A stretch of DNA of 7,521 nucleotides from contig JASLCY010000102.1 of assembly GCA_030151925.1 (NCBI GenBank), positions 1 through 7,521 of the forward strand. The letters run 5' to 3'. The DNA is from Oligoflexus sp. Lineage in GTDB: Bacteria; Bdellovibrionota_B; Oligoflexia; Oligoflexales; Oligoflexaceae. This document shows, in pieces, positions 1 through 5,541 of this stretch. The position numbers were made by a program, and so were the translations under genes. The stretch's first letter is position 1. Each line of letters starts with the position of its first letter. Below the pieces are notes generated by a model that made no database searches, was not told the origin of the DNA, and saw nothing but the letters and a program-made list of their open reading frames with translations.

Positions 1-5
1 GGCGC

Positions 6-27
6 GCCTCGCCGCAAGGTGCGAGGC
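6..27. repeat. GC-rich inverted repeat at left edge
   Basis: Arms GCCTCGC (6-12) and GCGAGGC (21-27) are perfectly complementary around an 8-base centre; an alternative fold closes a GCAA tetraloop. No T-run follows on the + strand. On the - strand the sequence after the stem lies outside the window, so it could be the terminator of a leftward-read gene or the tail of an upstream gene's terminator. Its role cannot be decided from this window. Between it and the next gene (28-160) I see no open reading frame with coding character. Confidence 0.4.
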
Positions 28-161
28 CTAACTCGCGAAATCGCCTACTCCTACACCAGATGACTACAGTCCGCTGAAAACCCAACACTCGGCATTTTAT
101 GCAATTCTGCCCGTTTTTCCCTCAAATCAGTAAGATCACGTCATAAAAACAAAACGCAATG

Positions 162-177
162 CGGCAAAGAACTTGCA
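162..177 (+). promoter_or_regulatory. Candidate sigma-54 (-24/-12) promoter
   Basis: GGCA at 163-166 and TTGCA at 173-177 have the spacing of a sigma-54 promoter: the second G of GG at 164 and the G of TTGC at 175 are 11 bases apart, as for -24 and -13. The -26 T and the bases after GGCA do not match the consensus. Transcription would start near 188, just before the SD at 198-204. No convincing sigma-70 hexamer pair was found in the leader. If real, an enhancer-binding activator would be needed, and none is encoded in this window. It competes with the hairpin at 174-209, since its transcript would lack most of that 5' arm. Confidence 0.3.
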
Positions 178-209
178 AGAGCCTCCATGAAAAACATGGG
201 AGGTCTGCA
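174..209 (+). promoter_or_regulatory. SD-masking stem-loop before the SDR-hemerythrin gene
   Basis: CCTCCATG (182-189) pairs across an AAAAA loop (190-194) with CATGGGAGG (195-203), leaving one bulged G (200). The helix extends outward through GA (179-180) with TC (204-205) and TGCA (174-177) with TGCA (206-209), with single bulges at 178 and 181. The SD GGGAGGT (198-204) of the start codon at 211 is wholly inside the 3' arm, so the fold would hide it. This is a direct sequence observation; regulation by it is inference and needs a transcript that starts upstream of about 174. Confidence 0.42.
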
Positions 210-210
210 C

Positions 211-1515
211 ATGGTTTCGCAATCACAAGGTCGCCTCGCTCTCGTCACGGGAGCTTCCACCGGAATAGGTTACGAATTGGCGATCCAGTTCGCCAAGAAT
301 GGTTTTGATCTACTGATCGTCGCTGACGAAGAAGGCATCAACGAAGCGAAAGTCGCCTTGGAGAAGATCGGCGGCAAGGTCTACGCCCTGCAAGCGGATT
401 TAACTCAATCGGAAAGCGTGGAGAAGGTCGCCCAGGCCGTGAAGGATACCGGCGTGCGGCTCACGGCCCTGGCCCTCAACGCAGGCCGCGGCGCCTCAGG
501 GGACTTCCTGAGGGGCACGACCTACGACGACGATCTTAAAATCATCGAACTCAATATCGTCTCGACGGTGCATCTCGCCAAGCTGCTCCTGCCCGAGCTG
601 GTCCAATCGGGTGAAGGCCGCATACTCGTGACTTCATCGATCGCATCCCTCAGCCCCGGCCCTTTCAATGCCGTCTATCACGCTTCGAAGGCTTTCGTGC
701 AATCCTTCACCGAGGCGATACGCGAAGAGCTGCGAGGCTGCGGCGTGACGATCACCGCCCTGATGCCCGGCGCGACGGAAACGGAATTCTTCGCGCGAGC
801 TCACATGCTGGACACCAAGGTCGGCCAGAGCAAAAAAGACGATCCGGCCGAAGTCGCAAAACAAGGCTTCGAGGCCATGATGAAAGGCGACGATCATGTG
901 ATCGCCGGATCGATCATGAATAAAGTCCAGGGCGTCCTGAGCAAGTTCTCGACCGACGCTCAGAAAGCCAAGACGGTCGGCTCGCAGAACGAGCCGCTTG
1001 AACCCGGCGATACGGATTCCGTCGATGCGGTCCGCCTCCTCAAGACCCAGCATCGCGAGGCCGAGATGCTCTTCGCCCGGATCAAGAAAGCCGATGCCGG
1101 CGAAGGCGAAGCGATCTTCAGGACGCTCGCGCATAAGCTCCTCGAGCATATGATCATCGAGGAGGAGGTCTTCTACCCTGCCGCTGCCAACGTCGATGCG
1201 GACGAGATCCAGCAGGCCCGGGCCGACCACCAAGGCGCGAAGGACATCATCCAGCAGATCCTCAGCGCTAAGAATCCCGGAGCGTTCATGACTCTGGTAA
1301 ACGAATTGGAAAGGGCGATAGAGGACCATATAAGGGAAGAAGAGGACAAGGTCTTCCCCGAATGCAAAGAGGCCATGACCAAGGACGATCTGATCGAGCT
1401 CGCCGATGAAATGCGGGATCTCATGATCGACGTCAGCGAGCAATGGAGCCACTGGGCAGGTCGTGCCCTCGGGCGCTCTCCGCTTGGCGCCCAAGAAGGC
1501 TCTCCTCTGGTCTGA
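211..1515 (+). CDS. Short-chain dehydrogenase/reductase fused to hemerythrin HHE domain
   Basis: A 434-residue soluble protein with two complete domains. Residues 1 to about 245 form a classical SDR: nucleotide-binding TGASTGIG (13-20), NAG (90-92), catalytic S143, Y156 and K160 (YHASK). Asp39 at the end of the second strand usually indicates NAD(H) rather than NADP(H). After a polar linker (about 245-270) comes a four-helix HHE domain with a full set of candidate diiron ligands: H281, H308, H313 with E317, H340, and H373 with E377. The SDR part should oxidise or reduce an alcohol/carbonyl whose identity cannot be read; HHE proteins bind O2 or respond to NO, peroxide or iron. The start at 211 is chosen because GGGAGGT lies 6 bases upstream; ATGs at 187 and 196 have no SD. 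There is no signal peptide. The gene stands alone, converging on the P450. The fused architecture is unusual to me; both domain calls are firm. Confidence 0.93.
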   Translation: MVSQSQGRLALVTGASTGIGYELAIQFAKNGFDLLIVADEEGINEAKVALEKIGGKVYALQADLTQSESVEKVAQAVKDTGVRLTALALNAGRGASGDFLRGTTYDDDLKIIELNIVSTVHLAKLLLPELVQSGEGRILVTSSIASLSPGPFNAVYHASKAFVQSFTEAIREELRGCGVTITALMPGATETEFFARAHMLDTKVGQSKKDDPAEVAKQGFEAMMKGDDHVIAGSIMNKVQGVLSKFSTDAQKAKTVGSQNEPLEPGDTDSVDAVRLLKTQHREAEMLFARIKKADAGEGEAIFRTLAHKLLEHMIIEEEVFYPAAANVDADEIQQARADHQGAKDIIQQILSAKNPGAFMTLVNELERAIEDHIREEEDKVFPECKEAMTKDDLIELADEMRDLMIDVSEQWSHWAGRALGRSPLGAQEGSPLV

Positions 1516-1533
1516 GCTTTCCCGTTGCAGGAG

Positions 1534-1569
1534 AGACTTCATTCGATGCGGAATCTGATGAAGTCTTTT
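1534..1569 (+). terminator. Putative intrinsic terminator after the SDR-hemerythrin gene
   Basis: A perfect 9-bp stem, AGACTTCAT (1534-1542) with ATGAAGTCT (1558-1566), is followed by TTTT (1566-1569). The 15-base loop and modest GC content make it a moderate rather than strong terminator. It begins 18 bases after the stop codon. On the opposite strand the same stem is followed by CTCCTGC with no T-run, so it is unlikely to terminate the leftward P450 transcript. No separate P450 terminator is seen, so that transcript may run antisense into the SDR-hemerythrin gene. Confidence 0.55.
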
Positions 1570-1577
1570 CCTCGATG

Positions 1578-4500
1578 CTAGCTGAAGACGTCCGCGACGT
1601 AGCGCTCTTCGTTCTCCAGGCTCGCCACCCATTCTTCGGCCGCCGCCTGCGAGGTCTTCCTGACCTCGGCGTAACTCTCGACCAGGGTTTTCCGAACCGC
1701 CGGCGCCATGAAACTGCCGTCCCCGCACACATAGAGATGCGCTCCGTCCAGGAGCAGGTCGATGACTTCGCGCCTGTCGTGCCAGAGCCTATGCTGTACG
1801 AAGGCGATGCCTTCCTCGACTCGGGCGGAGAATGCGGGACGAACTCGCAGATGTCCCGCTTCTTCGTAGCTTTTAAGCTCTTCCCTATAAAGATAATCGA
1901 CCTCCGGATGATCGCAGCCGAAGAACAACAGGCCTGGCGTAAGCGCCCGCCCCTGCCCCTGCAGCATCGCCCGCTCCTCGATGAATCCCCGGAAAGGCGC
2001 CAGCCCGGTTCCCGCCCCGACCATGATGATCGGCGCCTCCGGATTCACGGGAAGGCCGAAGCTTTCCTTCGAGGCCTTCACCATCACCGGCACAGTATCT
2101 CCAGGCGACAGCCGAGCTAGGAAGTTCGAAGCCACTCCCGCATAATCCCCCTGCCCCGACAACGCGGGAGCCTGCACGACCGCGACGGTCAGAGTGCAGA
2201 TCCGAGGGGATCTCAAAGGGCTCGAGGAGATCGAGTAAGGCCTTACCCGCATCGCCGGCAGCTCTTTGAGGAAATCGCCGAAGCTCAGCATGCAGGACTG
2301 ATATCTTTCCATGAGATCCAGCAGGCTGACCCGCTTAAGCAGGACCGACGAATAGAATTCCTCCTCACTCTCGATCAGGGCCAGGAGCGCCTTCTTCTCG
2401 GGCGGGCATGGAGCAGACTCGGCCAGCCGCATGATTTGATTGCGGGTCGCGGGTTGAGCGAGTTCGACGAAGTGAGTGAGAAGGTCGTTGATCGTCACTT
2501 CTCTATCCAAGGGCAGATGCTCGGGAGCGAAATCGCCTTTTAGGACTATCTTCGTTTCGCCTTTAAGACGGAACCGCAGCAAGGTTCGGCTCACATTCGC
2601 GGCGGAGTTCTGGGCGAGGACATTGAGATAATCTCCGACCTTGTATTCAAGGCCTTCGGGCAATTCGATCGTCACATGGATCTTGCGCCTCGCGCCGGGC
2701 CTCGACATATCGACCAGATCCCGCACCTCAAGAACCTTGCCGCTGACCAAACCCTGGCTCCGGATCCAAGCCTCATGCGGTTGCTCAACGAAATTCACGA
2801 TCAAAGGATATTTCGCATGGCTATCGCTTCCCAGCGAGAGCTTTGTCCAAAGATCCTCGCTCCAACTCTCGAACGTGCCGAAGAAATCGCCCCGGGCATC
2901 GGCCCCGGCCCGCTCCATGATGCGGGCAGCACCCGCCTTGGCCATGCCTTCATCAATGAAAGTCGGGATCGCTTGATAGGTGCGCGTCCAATCGCTGTTG
3001 CCGCAGCCCAGGACCGCGAAACGAACGTCCTTCAACGCCCCTTCAGCCAAAGATCCGAGCCATTGGCAGAACGCTTTCGCATTGTCGGGCGGCCGCCCTT
3101 CATAAGTTGAGGTGACGATTATCACCGGTCCAGCCGAAGAAAGGCGTCCGACAGCTTCGTCCAGGCTCTGAACGCTGGCCGAGCAACCACGGATAACGGC
3201 TTCGTTGCCGAGCTTCCGGGCAAAGGCTTCCGAAGCTCCGCTGTTCGAGCCATAGAGAATCTGCAGCGTCACGGACGGGTGCAGGGAGCGTTTTTTCTTT
3301 GCGGTTTCAAGAGGATGAAGTTCTCCGCTCCGAGCCGTTTCCGCTCTCGCGCCGTCGCGTTGCCGTTTCTTCAGCCTGACTTTGAGCCCATGGGGTTTGA
3401 GCGTCAACGATTCCTTGATCTCGAGCCGATAATGGGGATCGGCGTATTCCATATCGAAGTCCTTGATGGCCATCGCCAGGACCAACAGGGCTTCCTGCAT
3501 CGCGAAAGCGCGGCCTATGCAGGCGCGTGCGCCGTTGCCGAACGGCTTCCAGGCATTCGCGGGCAGCTTTGCGAAACGTTCCGCAGCCATCCGATCCGGA
3601 TTGAAGAGCTCCGGTTCCTCCCAGACCTTCGCATCACGATGGAGTCCCGGCGCGAGGATAAGGATCGTATCGTCTTTATAGACCTTGAAGGTCCCGGCCA
3701 GGGTCGTCTCATCCTCCAGGCAGCGAACCGAGAAGGCCGGAGCCGTGGGCCAAAGCCTCAGCGTCTCCTTGAGGATCTGCTCCAGGTAGACGAGTTTGCT
3801 CAGGTCCTCGACCCGCGGCGCGCGATCCTGGATCACCGCATCGATCTCGGCCCGAGCGCGGGCCAAGACCTGCGGATTCCTCAGCAATTCATAGATCGCG
3901 AAGGACAGGAGCCCGCTGGTGGTCTCATGCCCGGCGATCAGAAACGTCACGAGCTGATGGCGGATGTTGACGTCATCGAGCTTCGCGCCCGTCACGGGAT
4001 CGCTCGCGTTCAGCATGATATCGAGCAGGTCGGGCTTCCCGGAGGGATTGGGATGGGCGCGCCGCTGCGCGATCACCTCATCGGCGATGTTCTGCATGAT
4101 GCGTATGTTCTGATCATAGCGGCCCTTCTTCTTCACCAGCATATGATTGGCGAGCTCGGGCCGCCTCGAACGTGCGCTCGCCTCCTCGAGCCCGTTCACC
4201 ATCGCCTGCACGAAGAAGTGAATCTCGTTCTGATAGAAGCTGTTGAAGCGATAATGGAAGGATGCGAGCGCGATGGTGTCGAGGGTCAGGCGGGTCATGT
4301 TATCGGCGATATCGACGACCGTCCCGTCCCCGAGCCTCTCCCATTTGAGGAAGAGCTGCCGCGCGATATCCAGCATCTCGTCGAACATGCCGCGTATCGC
4401 GACCGGGCCGAACGCGGGCAGCAGGATGCGATGCGCGATCTCCCAGTTCTTCTCCTTGGTTTCAGCGGTGAAAAGCCCGTCGCCGGCCAGCGCGCGAAGT

Positions 4501-4742
4501 TCGGTCAGAGGCCCGTGCAGCTTCTTCTCGAAACGATTTTCATCGCACACTTCGTCCACGAGCCTTTGACTCGAGAGGACGACGAGCTGCCGGCTGGCGA
4601 TCTTCAAACGGAAAACTTCGCCGTATTCCTTCGCCAAGACCTGGAGCGCCTGCACGGGCGAGTCGGAATTGAGCTGATGGATATTGCCGAGCACAGGGAG
4701 TTGCGGCGGTCCGGGCATCGGAATGATAGAGTGGTTTTCCAT
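1578..4742 (-). CDS. cyp102: Self-sufficient cytochrome P450/reductase fusion, CYP102 (P450 BM3) type
   Basis: A 1054-residue soluble protein, close to the 1049 of P450 BM3 and alignable to it throughout. It should hydroxylate fatty acids or related chains with O2, passing electrons from nicotinamide via FAD and FMN to heme. Heme domain (about 1-470): R51 (BM3 R47), F91 (F87), I-helix AGHETTSG with T274 (T268), the E-x-x-R of KETLRLWPTAPAF, and FGNGARACIG with heme ligand C408. A basic linker leads to an FMN domain (YGSNSGASEAF from Y497), then FAD/NAD(P)H modules: RPYSISSSP (Y836), GAGTGLAPFRGF (T912), CGDGS (C1006). Oddities: BM3 Y51 is V55, and NADPH-phosphate contacts R966, K972 and Y974 are A973, I979 and F981. 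The terminal stacking W1046 is F1053. These changes suggest NADH use. The start at 4742 has GAGGG 5 bases upstream and matches the BM3 N-terminus; the TTG at 4793 lies upstream of the likely transcription start. Divergent from a TetR gene that probably represses it. Confidence 0.96.
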   Translation of the reverse strand: MENHSIIPMPGPPQLPVLGNIHQLNSDSPVQALQVLAKEYGEVFRLKIASRQLVVLSSQRLVDEVCDENRFEKKLHGPLTELRALAGDGLFTAETKEKNWEIAHRILLPAFGPVAIRGMFDEMLDIARQLFLKWERLGDGTVVDIADNMTRLTLDTIALASFHYRFNSFYQNEIHFFVQAMVNGLEEASARSRRPELANHMLVKKKGRYDQNIRIMQNIADEVIAQRRAHPNPSGKPDLLDIMLNASDPVTGAKLDDVNIRHQLVTFLIAGHETTSGLLSFAIYELLRNPQVLARARAEIDAVIQDRAPRVEDLSKLVYLEQILKETLRLWPTAPAFSVRCLEDETTLAGTFKVYKDDTILILAPGLHRDAKVWEEPELFNPDRMAAERFAKLPANAWKPFGNGARACIGRAFAMQEALLVLAMAIKDFDMEYADPHYRLEIKESLTLKPHGLKVRLKKRQRDGARAETARSGELHPLETAKKKRSLHPSVTLQILYGSNSGASEAFARKLGNEAVIRGCSASVQSLDEAVGRLSSAGPVIIVTSTYEGRPPDNAKAFCQWLGSLAEGALKDVRFAVLGCGNSDWTRTYQAIPTFIDEGMAKAGAARIMERAGADARGDFFGTFESWSEDLWTKLSLGSDSHAKYPLIVNFVEQPHEAWIRSQGLVSGKVLEVRDLVDMSRPGARRKIHVTIELPEGLEYKVGDYLNVLAQNSAANVSRTLLRFRLKGETKIVLKGDFAPEHLPLDREVTINDLLTHFVELAQPATRNQIMRLAESAPCPPEKKALLALIESEEEFYSSVLLKRVSLLDLMERYQSCMLSFGDFLKELPAMRVRPYSISSSPLRSPRICTLTVAVVQAPALSGQGDYAGVASNFLARLSPGDTVPVMVKASKESFGLPVNPEAPIIMVGAGTGLAPFRGFIEERAMLQGQGRALTPGLLFFGCDHPEVDYLYREELKSYEEAGHLRVRPAFSARVEEGIAFVQHRLWHDRREVIDLLLDGAHLYVCGDGSFMAPAVRKTLVESYAEVRKTSQAAAEEWVASLENEERYVADVFS

Positions 4743-4778
4743 AAGCGCCCTCGTGTGTTTTAGTGTCATATCGACGTT

Positions 4779-4795
4779 AATTGTATTGTACAATT
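4779..4795. repeat. Second inverted repeat at the P450 -10 region
   Basis: AATTGTA (4779-4785) and TACAATT (4789-4795) are complementary around TTG, and the overlapping ATTGTACAAT (4785-4794) is itself a perfect palindrome. It abuts the longer palindrome and contains the predicted P450 -10 element. Because it is symmetric it also offers a TACAAT on the + strand (4789-4794), possibly the -10 of the regulator gene, though no good -35 precedes it. It could be a secondary operator half or simply two facing -10 elements. Confidence 0.4.
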
Positions 4796-4813
4796 TTGAA
4801 CACGAGTGTTCAA
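4785..4813 (-). promoter_or_regulatory. Predicted sigma-70-type promoter of the P450 gene
   Basis: On the - strand, TTGAAC (4813-4808; 4 of 6 to the -35 consensus) is followed after exactly 17 bases by TACAAT (4790-4785; 5 of 6 to the -10 consensus). Transcription would start near 4778, giving a leader of about 36 bases before the ATG at 4742. The -35 hexamer lies inside the right arm of the palindrome at 4794-4815, so bound repressor would block polymerase. A weaker alternative pair, TTGTAC then TATGAC at 17-base spacing, lies slightly downstream. Confidence 0.55.
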
Positions 4814-4815
4814 AA
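4794..4815. promoter_or_regulatory. Perfect 10-2-10 palindrome, likely TetR operator
   Basis: TTTTGAACAC (4794-4803) and GTGTTCAAAA (4806-4815) are exact reverse complements separated by GA. Length and symmetry fit a site for a TetR dimer. It lies between two divergent genes, one of which encodes a TetR-family protein. It covers the predicted P450 -35 hexamer and touches the SD of the tetR-like gene (AAAGGG, 4813-4818), so one bound dimer could repress the P450 and the regulator itself. The inverted repeat is seen directly; the regulator assignment is inference from position and family. Confidence 0.75.
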
Positions 4816-4826
4816 GGGAAAGTTTG

Positions 4827-5423
4827 GTGATTTTAGACAATTCGAATCTAAGTCGTATCTATAAGGCAGCCTTACAGCTTTTCGCGGAACGCGGCTCGAC
4901 TCATATTACAGTCAGCGATCTGGCCGACCGAGCCGGAGTGGCTAGGGGCACGGTCTACAACAACGTCAAATCGATAGATACGCTCTTCGAGGAAGTGGCC
5001 GTGCAGCTCACCAACGAGATGTCCGCGGTCGTCTATGAGCAGATCAAGGATATCGAGGACCCGGCCTTGAAACTCGCGCAGGGCATCAAAGCTTATATCA
5101 AGCGGGGCCACGAGGATCCGGATTGGGCGCGTTTCCTCGCGCGCTTCGGGATCTCGAGCAGCACTCTGAACGCGCTCTGGTCCGAGCACCTTGCCGAAGA
5201 CATCCAGGACGGCATCGAACAAAAACGTTATACCGTGGCGCCCGAGCAGCTCCTCACGATTTCGACTTTGGTCGGCGGTTCGGTCCTGGCCTCGATTTAT
5301 GCCGTAAGAGAAGGGACGCAGACCTGGAAGGACACGACGCGCCACCTCGTGGAATTGATCCTTCGGTCGCTCGGTTTAAACGCCGAGGAAGCGAGCGCGA
5401 TCGCCGAACAAAGCCTTGACTAG
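4827..5423 (+). CDS. TetR/AcrR-family transcriptional regulator, probable repressor of the divergent P450
   Basis: A 198-residue protein with an N-terminal TetR DNA-binding domain. The helix-turn-helix is around residues 27-49, containing SDLADRAGVARGTVYNNVKS. The helical C-terminal ligand and dimer domain is divergent and gives no ligand clue. TetR proteins usually repress until a small molecule binds. CYP102 genes in Bacillus are controlled by TetR-type repressors relieved by fatty acids or similar compounds, so an acyl-chain ligand is a reasonable guess. The start GTG at 4827 is chosen because AAAGGG (4813-4818) lies 8 bases upstream; TTG 4824 is possible, and GTG 4806 lies inside the operator palindrome with no SD. 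It is transcribed away from the P450 from a shared 84-bp gap, and autoregulation is likely. No clear terminator follows. Confidence 0.9.
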   Translation: MILDNSNLSRIYKAALQLFAERGSTHITVSDLADRAGVARGTVYNNVKSIDTLFEEVAVQLTNEMSAVVYEQIKDIEDPALKLAQGIKAYIKRGHEDPDWARFLARFGISSSTLNALWSEHLAEDIQDGIEQKRYTVAPEQLLTISTLVGGSVLASIYAVREGTQTWKDTTRHLVELILRSLGLNAEEASAIAEQSLD

Positions 5424-5541
5424 AGCGGGGCGTTTCTTGCCCTGTTCTTCCTCCTTCCCGCCGAATGCCCTAAACTAACCTAAAAAGATGTGTTTCACGT
5501 CTCTCTCGCCTGATTCCTCTTCTCTTGAGAAAGAAGGACCT
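5424..5541 (+). other. Intergenic leader with hairpin over the SD of the phospholipase D gene
   Basis: This 118-base gap has no convincing promoter or terminator; three CTAA units occur at about 5470-5483. Near its end, TCCTCTTCT (5515-5523) can pair with AGAAAGAAGGA (5528-5538) around a CTTG loop, with A5532 and A5535 bulged. The AAGGA that serves as SD for the ATG at 5542 is in the 3' arm, with a short spacer of 3 bases. The stem is AU-rich with two bulges, so it is weaker than those at 174-209 and 7284-7311. Confidence 0.3.

Noticed and set aside
187..210. Earlier ATG starts at 187 and 196 for the SDR-hemerythrin gene
   Set aside because: Neither has an SD; a strong GGGAGGT serves the ATG at 211, and SDRs normally begin shortly before the nucleotide-binding motif.
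1471..1492. GGGCGC/GCGCCC inverted repeat inside the 3' end of the SDR-hemerythrin gene
   Set aside because: It is in coding sequence with no T-run on either strand; probably codon composition.
634..1728. Long - strand frame across the SDR-hemerythrin gene and the P450 3' end
   Set aside because: It overlaps two well-supported genes in other frames and shows no domain.
1443..2120. 225-codon + strand frame overlapping both gene ends
   Set aside because: Most of it is antisense to the FAD/NAD(P)H domain of the P450 fusion; no motif.
3279..4763. 494-codon open frame on the + strand opposite the P450 gene
   Set aside because: It lies wholly antisense to unmistakable P450 sequence, has no recognisable domain and no SD; long open antisense frames are expected in GC-rich genes.
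4743..4793. TTG (4793) or ATG (4769) start for the P450
   Set aside because: They lack an SD, 4793 is upstream of the predicted transcription start, and the N-terminus from 4742 aligns with P450 BM3.
5488..5541. ATG at 5488 as start of the phospholipase D gene
   Set aside because: It adds 18 hydrophilic residues before a clear signal peptide and has no SD.
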